Positions 1 through 12,390 of a DNA stretch of 64,000 nucleotides are shown piece by piece (positions within the stretch are counted from its first letter, which is position 1; every line of letters starts with the position of its first letter). The notes beneath the pieces are model-generated. The model saw only the letters and a program-made list of their open reading frames with translations, was not told where the DNA came from and searched no databases. Source of the stretch: Helianthus annuus (taxonomy: Eukaryota; Streptophyta; Magnoliopsida; Asterales; Asteraceae); contig NC_035448.2 in assembly GCF_002127325.2 (NCBI RefSeq), positions 85,950,587 to 86,014,586 of the forward strand, given 5' to 3'. A program made the position numbers and the translations under genes.

Positions 1-1367
1 GAGTGCAAGAATTAGGGCTTGTTTTTCTCAAATTTCAAGAGTTTTTGTTGATTTTGTTATGAAGGAGACGGTGCAACGGAGATTAGGGCTCATTTGATCC
101 GAATGGAGGGAGGTAGCTTCTGTTTTAACTCTTTTCTGGTAATATTTGTTTGATTCCTTTATCATTTAGCTGTGATTTGGTGTTTTTTTTGTAGCAGTTT
201 AGTGTAATTAGCTGCTTTGTTTGAATTGGTGATGTAGTGACACGTAAGGGAAGATTGCTAGAATTAAGGTTGTGGTTATGGACATTTTGCATGTTTTGAT
301 TTGTTTTAGGTTTTGTTATGCTGTTGTTTATGGTAATTTGGTTGTTCATTCATAACTTTATCATGTTACTACCATATATATTCTGTAGATTAAGGATAAT
401 ATGGCTATAGTTGAATTCAACGTGATCGATTTGGTGTTTGTTGTTTTGAAATTTTAATATGGTCAAGAAGAAATATTTTAGATATGCTTGAAGCTACTAG
501 GAGCTATTCGTGTGAGACTTTCAATGTTCATGAGTTAATTGTGAGACTTGTAATTCTTGTAAGTTTGAAATTCGGGTTCTTCTCTTTCTTCTTAGTTCTT
601 ACTCCATTTACTTCTAATTGTTTAGGTAAAAGTCATTGAGATAACAATATGTTATTGGCTTATCCTTGCTTATTACAACTTAGTTAAAAGTAAATTTTAT
701 GTCGTCATTATGAAGTTCGTTTTCAAGTTTTTGAGGCATTTGTCAAGACTTATATTTCAAAACATCAAGATGAAAATTCAGAGGTTAAAATAGAATTTGT
801 ATTTTGTTAGGTTAGAAACCTCAAATTCCGTAGAATCATTATATTTAAATTTTGATTTTTGGTAAACACTTTATTTATTTTGGTCAAGATTACACTAGTG
901 TAGAATTAAAGATGAGAAAACAGAAAACAAAATTCTTGCAAAGGAGGACTAATTTCGTGACAAAGAAGTATGTGGCCCAAATGATGATAAAGATTTTGAA
1001 TACTGATTATGGTGAATGTGGTAATGATGTTGATGATCATGATGATGGTGATGATGAAGTATGTATTGACTTCGGTGGGAATGGAAAATGCTTGATATGA
1101 TGGTACCGACAAGTGAAAAAATATAATAACCCCCCTACTTTGATTATTCTCTTGTACTAAACTAGTAAGCTACATGATAAATGGTAATTGAAAAGCTTTT
1201 TAGTTTGGAAGTTTCTGCTATTAGTTAAATGTACAAAATATCCTTCAATAGTTATTAGTTTAGAGAACTATGTAGAATGAAGTCAAAGGCGTAAAATAAT
1301 TGTATGAATTGTAATTTCCCCATTTAATTTAATTTACGTACATAATTCACTTTTGTTTCAACTATAG
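1..1367 (+). other. 5' UTR exon and leader intron of the SWO1-like gene
   Basis: No conserved coding sequence is seen here. The coding exon that follows is preceded by a good intron acceptor (TTTCAACTATAG, ending near 1367) only 10 bases before its ATG, so the transcript must have an upstream non-coding exon. A plausible donor is the AG|GTAGCT near 112, which makes 1-112 part of the 5' UTR exon and about 113-1367 a leader intron. The promoter then lies outside the window. Short ORFs inside this stretch (for example 852-1100) are AT-rich and look like chance. The donor choice is an inference. Confidence 0.45.
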
Positions 1368-1377
1368 GGATACACCA

Positions 1378-4300
1378 ATGGACTATGATGACGATGAATT
1401 TCAAGGACAAAATCGTCAATTAGCCGGGGAAGGGTCTTCCAAAGTTTCTCCTGTTTTGCATCCATATGCTCTTCCCAAATTTGACTTTGATGATACTCTT
1501 CACGAGCACCTGAGTTTTAACGAGGTTTTTCTTGGTCAAGAAGACAACCAGTGGATCGAGGAGTTTAAGTCAAGTGGTGTGGAATCAAGGCGTAACAATG
1601 TATGGTCTGAAGCAACATCTTCAGAATCTGTTGAAATGCTTCTAAAATCAGTTGGACAAGAAGAGAAAGTCGTGGGTAAAGTAGTAATCGAACAATTAGA
1701 TTCTAATATATGTGATGAGACTGTGAGCTTAACTGAAGCTATGGATCCTAATTTGAATCAAGAATCTCAATTATCTGGTGGAGAGTTGGATTCAGTATCT
1801 ATAAATGAGAAGCAAAATTTATTTGTTTTGAAGGAAAAAGTGGATAACACATTCGATGATGTAGTTCCAACGGATCATCCGGGCTCCTCGGAGAATGTTG
1901 GTCTAAGTGTTCAAATTAAAGAAAATAGCACTGAGGTTCCAGCGGATGGTGACACCATGATTGCTGAATATGTGGATAACCCGTCTAGTGAGAACCTGCC
2001 AGCTGAAACTAGTATCCCGTCCAATGAGAACCTGTCAGATGAAATTAGTGATCCATTCAGTAAGAACTCGTCAGCTGAAACTAGCAACACCATCAGTGAG
2101 AACCCAACTGCTGAAAATAGCATACCGTTCAGTGAGAACCTGCCAACTGAAAATAGTGCTCCATTCAGGGAGAGCCGGTCAGCTGAAAATAGCACCCCAA
2201 TCAGGGAGAACCCGCCAGCTGAAACTAGCATCTCATTCATTGAGAACCAATCAGCTAAAACCAGCATCACGTTAAGTGAAAACCCCCCAACTGGAACTAG
2301 GATCCCGTTCAATGATAACCCCCCAGCTGAAACTAGCATCCTGATCCCGTCAACTGAAACTAGCATCCCATTTAGTGAAAAACCACCAGCTGAAAGTAAC
2401 ATCCCATTCAGTGAAAGCACTTCCCAATTGTTGAAGTTAAAGGATCCTGATTCTCCAAAGTCAAATGCAGGATCGTTGTCTAAGATGTCTCCCATAACAG
2501 TTTCTTCTGTTGAAGAAAACGAAACCATCATAGAAAAGGATGCACAACAGATCCATTCTGACACATCTATGCTGTCTGCAGGCAACTTACCTGAAACAGT
2601 CTGTGAGAGTTCTGGTTTAATGCAGGTGGACTGCAAAGCTACCTCATGTGAACCGGGTGTCATACATTTGGGTCAAGATGATTCTTTTAATGAAAAAGAG
2701 GATGCAAGCTTGCCCCCGGAAAGTAAGGATATGGACGCTGAAGCTGTTCAAGCTCATGGTAATCAAAAGAATGTGGGAGCTAGAATTATGATCATAATTA
2801 TGAATCTGATGTGTCTGTTTAAGCTGAATGCGGTATATTAGAATTATGATTAAAGGTGGACGATATGGGTAATGTTTTAATCTTTATTGGGTCAAATACA
2901 AATTTAGCTAAAAAGGATAGAGTGAAATGGGTCGAAAGTCTCTTAAAGTGTATGTTTAATGCATAAAATATACCAAACCAATTTATTCATAAGATTATTA
3001 GTGAAAAAAATGTTTTGGGCCCTATTTGTACCAAAATATTACAATGTTTTTGACCGAACTCATTTTGAGCTCTCTCACACACACCCACACACATCCCCAA
3101 CTTTCCACCTCTACTATCTAGGTTGCATTGTTATATTGTAGTTAAATCTTTTCACCTTGTTTCTGTCTTGCTTTGTGATATCAGTTGCAGTATCTGATCA
3201 AAGGTCATCTCCTGACACAGCTACAGCAGAAAACGAAGAGCAACCAAAATCACCTATTTTTGGGGTGAGTTTAGTGCACCAGGGTAGCAAGGAAAATATA
3301 CAAGTCGGAGGTCCTTCTGAAGGAAATTCCCAAAATGAGATTTCCCAAGTTGAATGCGTGGTCGCTTCTGATTCAAAGAATCCATCAGCTTTAGTTGAAA
3401 AAGAAGCATCTCCTGATCTTGCTGAAAAAGCTATACATGAGATTGATGCTCATTGTGTGACACCGGTTGAAAGCTGCAATGCAAGCCAGGTTGAACGAGA
3501 ACCTGGTACTAAAAATGACAGTCAAGATTGTTCCGAGAAGCTGGAAACAAATCCTTCTGATTTGTTAGAAAAAACAGTCAATAATTCTCAGACAGGATGT
3601 CTACAGGACCCGAAGGAAACAGTGATAGAAGGTAAGCATAAAGTGTGGCCTGGTTGTACTTTTACAACTAGTATGTTTGGTGGTTGATTATATGAGATTT
3701 AAAGTTCTATTGTTGTTTGTCTTACACATTATGTTTATGCACCTGTGTGTGGACATGTTAGGATCATGTTGTAAGCAAAAATGTATGCTGCTTCACATGA
3801 TTGTATTATAGAGGAGCAGAGCGACCCATTTATGGCACTAGTGGTCCCTGTTAGAAAATTCTAGCAATTGCTATAATTATAGGTGGCACTTTCAACCCAT
3901 TTATGGCATTATGTTTTTATCTTTAACATCATCATCTTCATCATACTTAGTAAATCCCACCAATAGCAAAGCTAAGGTAGGGTCTGAGGAGGGTAAGATG
4001 TAGACAGACAGCCTTACCTCTATCCCGTAGGAATAGAGAGGCTGCTTCCACTGAGACCCTCGGCTCGATAGTAGTTTTCCATCAAGCTTTGGACATAAGG
4101 CACATAACACTCAGCAATTAAGACAAAGGCTGATTACTGCATGTACTCCCTTGTCTTTCGGCTATCAACGCCACCACATGATGCATGATTAACCATCCCC
4201 CTCTTTTAACGTTATTTTCACGAAATTAGTAAAATAACGTTAAAATTAGTGCACTTTCGCTTTTGCCCTCCAAGCGCCCATACATATATACATTATATGC

Positions 4301-7221
4301 GCATACCGCAAGCGGGGCGTAATGTTTTTATCTTTAACGGGTAGCATAAAATTTGCTTGAAAGGAAACAAGTCAAATGGGTTGAAAGTCACCCTAAGTGT
4401 AGTTTGAATGCATAAAACCTTTTAATCATTTTATTCAGTAAGTTAAAAGTATTGTTGAATCAATATCTATATATCATATTTGACTTCTATTAATTTGAAA
4501 AAAAAGTGAAAAAAAAAAAAATTGGACAAAAAGTAGTTTGCGTTGACCCCACCTGATCCAGTTGACCTGTTACTGTAGTCCCAAACCAGAACCGTTGCTA
4601 CCAGTATTATAATTTATTTCAGGGTGCATATGTTATTTGTATGAAAATATGGAAGGTCCATGCTAGAAGGGTTTGTAATGATATTTTTGGTAACTTAATA
4701 GTTAAATCAGAAAATTGTATTGTATTAGAATTGTCATTAGGGTTACATTAGATGTGTGCTTATATAGAGCACAATGTTACATAACCAACCCTATATAATC
4801 ACTAAATATCATTTAGTCTAATACTTATAATCAAATACTTATCCAACAGAGAGATACATGGACGCTTATAAGGCTATACTGTTATGTCAAAGAACTGAAA
4901 AAGAATGATGAAAAATTCATGATCTAAACACTATATCTGCCTCTGTTTTGGATTTTACAGTCAACAAGTCAAATGAGCATCAAACATTTGTGGATGGTTC
5001 TCGTCCATCTGATGATGTGGCAGATGGTAGTTCGCTGTCTTGTAAGACCGCAGATGATGTGCAAAATAAAGCGCTGTCTGTTTCTGTAGATAATGCGACA
5101 CCAGAAGAAAAAGACTTAACTTTTGAGGTCAATAAAAGGTCTGATCTTGGACAAGATGGCAAGGGTTCCCTATCATATCCTGCATTTCAAGTTTCTAATT
5201 TGCCAAAGGTACCTTCACATATATGCTTCTATAGTTCTATTGTTGTACTTCCTTAGTTCATCAGATCTGACATTTATCACATCTGGAGTTGGCAATTTCA
5301 ACCATTTTCATATGAATGGGTCAGTATGCGTTTTAACTAACGGCTCAAATTAAGTTTTAGTTAAATGGAGAAATATCCCAAATGCATCCAGCGGGTTGGA
5401 ACTTGGATGTCATCAAAAGTCTTTTTGTTATGTATGCAACCTCCGAAGTCATTTTATATAAATATTTAGACTGTTATTGTGATAATATTATTGTTTAAAT
5501 CATCGCTCACAAATTAAATACATATAATTTTGTATTAATAAAAAGACAAAAGTATTTACGGGTGATGGGTCAACCCAGTATGACCCCTTGTTTCGACCCA
5601 TACTAAAATATGACCTGTTGCCACCTCTAGGTATTTCCTTCACAATTTTAAACATGTATTTATCGTGAACTTGTGTAGATTACAGAGGGACCTTCAAAAG
5701 ATTCTAGCAGCAACCAAAGGGATCCTAAGAAGTTTCATGAAGTTTCTGTTAGTCCTCAGAATCCTAGTGGCTTGACCTCTCAAATAGGAATCAAAGGGAA
5801 ATCCGAGCGTAAACCTAGACGAAAATCTGTTGGTAAGGAAAATGCCAGGAAAGGAACAGTTCCTGCAAGAGGAGAAGTATCACCTGTGTTGCTAACTTCC
5901 CCTGCAACGAGTCAAGTTACTCGTTTTGAAGGGGTTAAGTCCCGTGAGAATGCTACAAAACCAGGGGTTCTTCCATCGCCAAAGATTCCAGATTTGAATA
6001 ATTCAACTTCTATATTACAGCAGCCGTTTACTGATAATCAACAAGTGCAGTTACGTGCACAAATATTAGTTTATGGATCATTGATGTAAGTACTCTTTGT
6101 GTGCATGCTATGCTATTTTCAAGTACAGTTAAAAGTTTCTTGGATTTAGTTGGCTGTAGGCATAATTTAGTTGTTATTTACTTATATATTCTTTTTGCCT
6201 TTTGGTGGTTAATTTGCAACACAAACACACCTACGATGTCAAAAAAAAACTAATTCATGGTATAAATTTTAGACTGTTGTTACATTTTTCAAGGATAACG
6301 TTGTAGACAGTAATAGGGAATAGCACAAAATTGAAAAAACTATTCTTTTATCCCAATTTTGTTTCTGTAAACTAAAACTGAACCAAAATTAAAAGGATGC
6401 TTTATTATACAAAAAATGGAATTCTGATCATGCTTTTTCAAGAAAAGAGGGGCACTATATTTGAGATATAGTTTCCACGTGCTAACTAATCTCTTAATTT
6501 TAAATTTTTAATGTGAACTCATGAAACATTGGTTATGTTTTTGGTTTCAGATCTGGATCGCCACCTGAAGAAACTTACATGATTGCTGCATTTGGGCAGC
6601 CTGGTCTGTTCAGTAACATATTAGTCTTGTTACGTATTGAATCAGAAATCTCAATTTAGTTCATGTGTTTTTTATATACAGATGGTGGAAGAACTTGGGA
6701 GGGTGTTTGGCGTGCTTGTGTAGAAAGGCTTCATATCCAGAAATCTCAGCCCAAATCTAGTACCCCTATTCAATCACGATTAGGTACCTCATGATACTTA
6801 GCTTCTTAAGTTCTTGCCTTGTTCTCTTTTAGTTAGATGTTGGCAAAATGGGTGGGCAGGTTGGTTGACCGTTGACCTAAACGGGTAGTTTTTGTACATG
6901 TCAAAGTGGGTCCGGTTTGTTGACCTAAAAAGGCTAAAATATTTTTTGGGAAATTGTCATTATAAATATGTATATTATTTTAGGGATTAGGATCAAATAC
7001 AAAGGCTCCTTATTGTAAGAAGGGTACAAAGGCTTCTAAAAAAAACCCACTACACAAAAAAAAAAAAAACCTAAACACTCACCACCACCCAAAAACCTAA
7101 CCCCCCCCCCCAAAAAAAAAAAAGGCTAATATATATGTATGTATATATATTTGGTTGAGAGGAGGTGTGTGTGTGGGGTGGGGGGGGGGTTAGGTTTTTC
7201 GGGGGTTTTTTGGTGAGGTAT

Positions 7222-7252
<31 letters not shown>

Positions 7253-10200
7253 GCGGGGGGTGGGGTGAGGGTTAGGTTTTTGGTTGGGGGGTTTAGGTTT
7301 TTGGGTGCGGTGGGGGTTGGTGTTTAGGTTTTGGGTGGTGGTGTAGTGAGTTTAGGTTTTAGGTTATTGGACACTTGTCACTCTATAAATCCTTCTTACA
7401 CTTCTTACAAATAGGAGTCTTTGTGTAATAACTTAACCTTTATTTTTGTAGTTAGTAGTAGGATTTGGCTACAAAGACAATTTTTCCTAAGAAGTTAGGC
7501 ATTGTGTTTTAAACACCAAGAAACTTAAAACACAATGCCTAAGTAATTTTAAACACTATGCCTAAAATCCTTCTCACACTTCTTAGGAAAGATTGCCTTT
7601 TGTAGCATAACCTTACCCTATTTTAGTAATAGTTTAATATATATTGAATAGATTTTTGCAAGAGGTTTTGGGTATAAGATTACACTTTGGGTGACTTTTG
7701 ACCTGTTAAAAACTTAATGTAACCCGGATTCACCCATAAATAAGTAAACATGTCAGGTTGCGTTGACCCGTTAAACTTTGAATCCAAAGTTTTGAGATAT
7801 ATTAGTGGGTACAAAAATTATATAGTTAGTGTATGCATTAAAAATACACTTTGTGTGACTGCTTCACCCATTAGCTACTTATTTTTACCGTTTGACAAAT
7901 CTCAAAGATGATCTTTTAGTGTACTAACTCCATTTTCAGAAATGAGAGATGCAGGTAGCAGATCTGATCAAGTAATTAAACAGGCTTCTGTCCAAAATAA
8001 AATTCCCTCTTCACCTATTGGAGGACCAAACAGCAAGGGTACCCCACCAATTGTTAGCCCCATGATTCCCTTTTCATCGCCTCTGTGGAATACCACTACC
8101 CCTTCTGATAATTTACAGTCTACTGGCATGCCAAAAGCTGCTCGTTTTGATTATCACCAAACACTCTCTCCTCTACGTCCTCCTACTTATCAAACTCCAC
8201 CTGTTCAGAATTATAACTCATCTTGGTTGTCTCAGGGTCCATTCTCTGGTCAATGGTTAGCTGCTTCCCCAATTCCCTCTTTTAACCCTGCCCCTCGTTT
8301 TCCGTCATTACCTACAACCGAGTCACTGAAATTAACCCCGGTCAAAGAATCAGGCGGTTCGGTAGTTCAACATACATCTAATCCACCGATTCTGAATTCT
8401 GCTCCTATCATTTTTCCAGACATGAAAAGGTCAACCGTATCGTCTGACCAACCTTGTGATTCAAAGAGCAGAAAAAGGAAAAAGGGTATTCCAGTTGTTA
8501 GTAATCCTTGTTCTACATCAGTTGCGGTTTCAATACCTACTTTCGTGACATCTAAAAGTAGTCCTGCTACGATTCTTTCGCCTACTCATCATACTGATCA
8601 AAATGCGGAGAAAGTTGAGGAGTCAAAGCTACAAGCAAAGGAAGCTACTGAGCATGCTGATAAGGCAATGCTTCATTGCAATGGTGTATGGAGTCAGATG
8701 GAAGGACGATATAATCATAATTTGAATTCCAATGATGAAGCCAAGTTAGTATCTGCAGCTGTTTCAGTAGCAGCTGCTGCTTCTGTTGCTAAGGTGGCAG
8801 CAGCTGCTGCTAAAATTGCATCCGAACAAGCAAGATCGATGGCCAACAGTTTAAATAAAAATCAAAATCTTGTTCAAAGCAAAGCTTCCTCGAAACATGC
8901 TGAAAACCTTGATGCCATTGTAAAAGCTGCTGAGCTGGCGGCTGAAGCAGTATCTCAAGCAGGAAAAATTGTCGCAATGAGCGAACCATTTACCTTGAGG
9001 GATTTGGTTGAAGCTGGTCCTGAGGGTTACTGGAAGACTCCCCGATTAGCATCCAAGCAGCAGCAAGCTTTAATTGCACAAAATTTGAATGTTAGTGAGA
9101 AAAGGAATGCCGAAAAAGGTACTGGTGGGAATTTGACAGAGAATCAGACAATGGAGGTTGATGGTACCTCTGTTCCATTTACAAGCCATGGAAAGGATAA
9201 GAGAAAGCCACCGAGTCCGGGGGTTTTCAAAACTATTGGGGCTGTACCTGAATCAGAGATTAAGTCTATGGTTGGTCAATCCGAGCCTAAAATTTCTTCA
9301 GCGAATTTGATAGAGTGTGATATCAAAGAAGGTTGTCTTGTTGAGGTAAGAGTGTTGGAGCAATGGAAAGTTTGTAAATTTCAACACTTGATTTTCAACT
9401 TATTGTGCCTTTCTACTATACTAGATCTGGCAGTTGGATAACTTTTGGTATGGGTCAAATCTTTTTGTAAGGATAGACACCGTTGACCTGAAACACTTTC
9501 TTGTCCAAAACTGTCAAAAATTTATACATTTAACGTGTAAAACGTGATAACAAAATTTATACTATTTCAGTAATTATCTAATTCGTTGACTGGAATGATT
9601 TATTTAAGGTTTTCTGCATTACAATTACACTTTGGGCAACTTTTAACACGTCAGACATAAACCTTTAACTGAAGCAACCTGTTATTATGCGAATGGATAA
9701 ATTTGCCACCACTTCTTTCATGCATTATCTTAATATCAACTTAATTATGTTTAGGTGTACAAGGATGATGATAAACTTAATTGTGGCTGGTTTGGAGCTA
9801 ATGTGTTGAGTTTGAAAGACGGAAAAGCCCTTGTTTCTTATACAGAAATCCAATCAGATGAAGGTAATACGTGATGTTGGTGATTGAAGTTTTGGGCTTA
9901 TAAATACTTATTATTGTGATTACAAAGCAGGTTCAGGGAAATTAAAAGAATGGTTGGCACTTGAAGTTGAGGGAAGTGAGGTACCCAAGATACGTTTAGC
10001 CCATCCTGTGACTAGCATGCAAGGGACTAGAAAGAGACGTAGGACGGCTGCAACAGATTTTATGTGGTCTAGTGGAGATAGGGTTGATGTGTGGATTCAA
10101 AACCAGTAAGGAAAAAGAACATACCTTTTTCGAACATAGAATTTCTTTTATATACTTTAGTGCTTTTCTGCAGCTGGCGCGAGGGAGTTGTGATGGAGAC

Positions 10201-11546
10201 CAACACAATTGATGTTACTTCTCTAACTGTTCAATTTCCAGGTATATTATTTGGATTTGGTTCTTACATTTCTGATTATAGAATTGGGTGATGATTTATT
10301 TCCTCGTCTGCAGCTCAAGGAGAGACATCAGTTGTTAGATCATGGTTTGTCCGACCACCTCTCATCTGGAAGGATGGCAAGTGGATTATGTCTCATACAT
10401 CTGAGAAGCGTGTTTCTTCCCCGGTCTGTTTTACAATTATGAATGCCTCAATTTGGGATTGTTTCATGTGGTGATGTCTAAAGCTATATGTTTACAGGGC
10501 AATATGCCACAGGAAAAGCGGTTAAAACTGGCAAGTCCTGCTGTGGAGGATAAAAGGAAAGCCGGGTCATCAGAGCCGAGAAAACAAGAAGAATCACTAT
10601 CCTTGTCAACCCATGAGAAAGTATTTAATGTCGGTAGCACTAGAGAGAATAAGAAGATCAACACTTCTAGAACAATGACGCGGGGCTTGCAGAAAGAAGG
10701 CCCGGGAGTAACCTTTGGCGTACCAAAACCTGGAAAAAATCAGAAATTTATGGATGTTAGCAAACACTATGTTGCTGATGGATCCAATGTAACACATGAT
10801 TCCATTAAGTTTACTAAATATTTAATTCCTCATCCACCAGGATCCCGTGGATGGAAAAACAGTTCTAGAAGTGACCCGAAAGAGAAACAAGTTGCCGAAG
10901 CCAAACCACAAATGCTCAAATCTCGAAAACCGCCAATCCCCTCTTTCAGAACGTTATCTACTAAATCCACAGCAAACAATAGCAGCCTGGATTCTGTTAG
11001 TGATAGTGAAAACCAACTGGAGCACGGGTCTTCTTCCAGTATTGAAGATAAATCTGAGCGTTTGAACAAACGGAAATTCGCACCTACAAAGGCAGCTAAA
11101 GTCGAAAAATCACATCCAGAAGTTGCTGAGCCGCGTAGATCAAATCGTAAAATTCAGCCGACATCAAGGGTGAGTCAGTAATTGTAATGTTGTAGTTAAG
11201 ATTACATTAGGTTGGATATATTGACCCGCCAACATGAAAACTATTAATAAGTTAACTACAGTTTTATGTTGCTTATTATTCTATCCCAAATGGGTAAAAA
11301 AGCTGGCAGCTCTGAATGTGTTATGTATTACAGCTGTTAGAAGGGTTGCAAAGTTCAATGAGCATCTCAAAGATACCTGCTGTTTCACATTCAACTCAAA
11401 GAAAGGTTACTCCAATCCAAAAGGTAAATATAAATAACACACAAAAATCTTTTATTCAAATGTTAGAATAAAATAAGCAATTTCATGTGGATTTGTTTTC
11501 TTAACAGGAAACAGGAACACTGGCAAAAAGGAAGGAGAATAGTTAA
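1378..11546 (+). CDS. SWO1: Tandem-Agenet nuclear protein, SWOLLEN 1 (G2484-1)-like
   Basis: Coding exons: 1378-2758, 3191-3631, 4961-5208, 5679-6085, 6551-6603, 6682-6783, 7940-9345, 9755-9863, 9931-10105, 10174-10241, 10314-10423, 10498-11169, 11334-11423, 11508-11546. Every junction is GT-AG and every phase fits; the sum is 5301 nt, or 1766 residues. The start MDYDDDEFQ and the following LPKFDFDDTL and VWSEATSSESVEMLL blocks match the N terminus of Arabidopsis G2484-1/SWO1 as I know it. A conserved block around VYGSLISGSPPEETYMIAAF lies near residues 810-865, an alanine-rich helix near 1150-1183, and two Agenet modules (WFGANVLSLKDGKALVSY; WREGVVMETN) near 1337-1495, followed by a basic tail with KRRR-like clusters. 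Agenet (Tudor-like) modules bind modified peptides or chromatin. SWO1 in Arabidopsis is reported as nuclear, importin-alpha binding and needed for cell-wall integrity under salt; that role here is inferred from similarity. No stop or frameshift is seen. Confidence 0.87.
1990..2418 (+). repeat. 36-bp coding minisatellite (12-residue repeat)
   Basis: About twelve imperfect copies of a 36-bp unit lie in frame in the first coding exon of the SWO1-like gene, at residues 205-347. They encode a 12-residue unit like ENPPAETSIPFS. One copy is shortened near 2335-2370 (ILIPSTETS). Because the unit is a multiple of three, copy number can change without breaking the frame. The repetition also keeps a long open frame on the opposite strand, which I regard as a shadow. 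Confidence 0.92.
3927..4321 (-). mobile_element. SINE with Au-like 3' domain in intron, 17-bp TSD
   Basis: The 395-bp insertion in the intron between exons 3191-3631 and 4961-5208 is flanked by a perfect 17-bp direct repeat, ATGTTTTTATCTTTAAC (3910-3926 and 4322-4338). Read on the minus strand it ends in the block typical of plant Au-type SINEs (GAGGGTCTC, GGTAAGGCTG, TACCCTCCTCAGACCC, GGTGGGATTTACT) and then a simple GATGAT tail. The head half does not look like the standard Au tRNA-derived head, so it may be a composite family. It lies antisense to the host gene. Confidence 0.85.
6984..7438. mobile_element. Foldback MITE in SWO1-like intron
   Basis: Ends that are inverted copies of each other (left GGATTAGGATCAAATACAAA; right reverse complement GGTTAAGTTATTACACAAAG, both leading into CTCC...GTAAGAAG) enclose about 450 bp. 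The interior is itself inverted and low in complexity: poly-C/poly-A (about 7040-7115) against poly-G/poly-T (about 7160-7350), with many TTTAGGTTTT units. Flanks TTATTTTA and TTATTTTT could be an imperfect 8-bp TSD. No coding capacity. The superfamily is not certain. Confidence 0.65.
7455..7618. mobile_element. Second, shorter related foldback MITE
   Basis: The left end GGATTTGGCTACAAAGACAA and the right-end reverse complement GGTTATGCTACAAAAGGCAA both run into TTTCCTAAGAAG, and an inner pair (AGGCATTGTGTTTTAA and its inverse AAAACACAATGCCT) also folds. The ends resemble those of the neighbouring element (GGWTTA..ACAAAG...TAAGAAG), so both seem to belong to one family. Exact ends are uncertain by a few bases. 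Confidence 0.6.
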
Positions 11547-11913
11547 TTATGTGTGTATTGTATGACATAACTTTGTAACTAAGAAGATTAATGAATCTAA
11601 GAAAGGCTAGTCTCATTAATGAATCTAAGAAAGGCTAGTCTCAACCTTTCTGGTGTCTTATGAAGAAGGCTTTCTGGAATTTGTTTGTTAGGCTTTGTAT
11701 ATGGATGGATGTCTAGATATTAATCATCACCATTTCTTCAGTCTAAATCATTTATTATCAGTTTGTAATTTCTTTAATACATATAAATTAAGAGTTTTCA
11801 CATAGTTTGGCATGAAAATTTTTGGCTGAATCGCTAAACTACTGTTTTGAGAAACAAATCTGAACAGACGGCTGGTTGGGTCAGCCGGATTGGTGAAAAT
11901 AGTTTGTTTTTAA
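11547..11913 (+). other. 3' UTR and downstream flank of SWO1-like gene
   Basis: Non-coding sequence between the stop codon and the first Helitron-like end. It contains a perfect tandem duplication (see 11587-11642) and AT-rich sequence where polyadenylation would be expected. No other gene is seen. Confidence 0.5.
11587..11642 (+). repeat. Perfect 28-bp tandem duplication in 3' UTR
   Basis: The 28-bp unit beginning ATTAATGAATCTAAG and ending GGCTAGTCTC occurs twice head to tail, 40 bases after the stop codon of the SWO1-like gene. The copies are identical, so the duplication is recent. Confidence 0.95.
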
Positions 11914-12390
11914 CTAGTTTTCAAGCCCCGCGTTGCGGGCGAGTACGTAGTAAAACCATGCTAAATAGTAAGCAAACGACCGCCAAACCTAGGAAAACTC
12001 GTAAAAAACGTGAATCTATACCGCCGTGTGACATAAAATGTAGGGTAGAAATAGTAAAACAAAAATATGAATTTATGTCGTCACATGGTGTAGAACGTAG
12101 GCAAAGATAAAGACAAACTTATAACATGAGGTGGCACAAAACGAAGACAAACTCAAATTTATACCAATGAATCTTTAACATAAACACAAAAAAAAGACAA
12201 AACTTAACACCTGAAAATAAAACATACAAACTTAAGGGACTTAAAATGTTAACCATCTTAACTTCAAAAAATAAAACACAAAAAGGCCTTTGCTACAAAA
12301 CAAAAGAAAAAAAAAACAAAAAAAAAACAAAAGAGGTACTGTTCCTAAGAACATACCTCAATTGTATATATATAATAATAGTTTGAAATT
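11914..12390 (-). mobile_element. Short Helitron-like element, minus strand
   Basis: Read on the minus strand, the left end is GCCCGCAACGCGGGGC (a hairpin), seven bases, then CTAG followed by T at 11913. That is the classic plant Helitron 3' terminus (hairpin plus CTRR, host T). The likely 5' end is the minus-strand TCAAACTATTATTATATA near 12390. The interior has no Rep/helicase, only A-rich sequence. The 3' end is well supported; the 5' end is a guess. Confidence 0.5.

Noticed and set aside
852..1112. Short ORFs on both strands in the leader intron
   Set aside because: AT-rich with simple GATGATGATG content; no similarity, and they lie in an intron ahead of a clear coding exon.
1911..2663. 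250-codon open frame on the minus strand inside the SWO1-like exon
   Set aside because: It mirrors the in-frame 36-bp repeat of the + strand gene; repetition without stops on one strand keeps the other open. No domain or promoter.
7180..7365. Telomere-like TTTAGGTTTT runs
   Set aside because: Not a regular TTTAGGG array; they lie within a foldback MITE in an intron.
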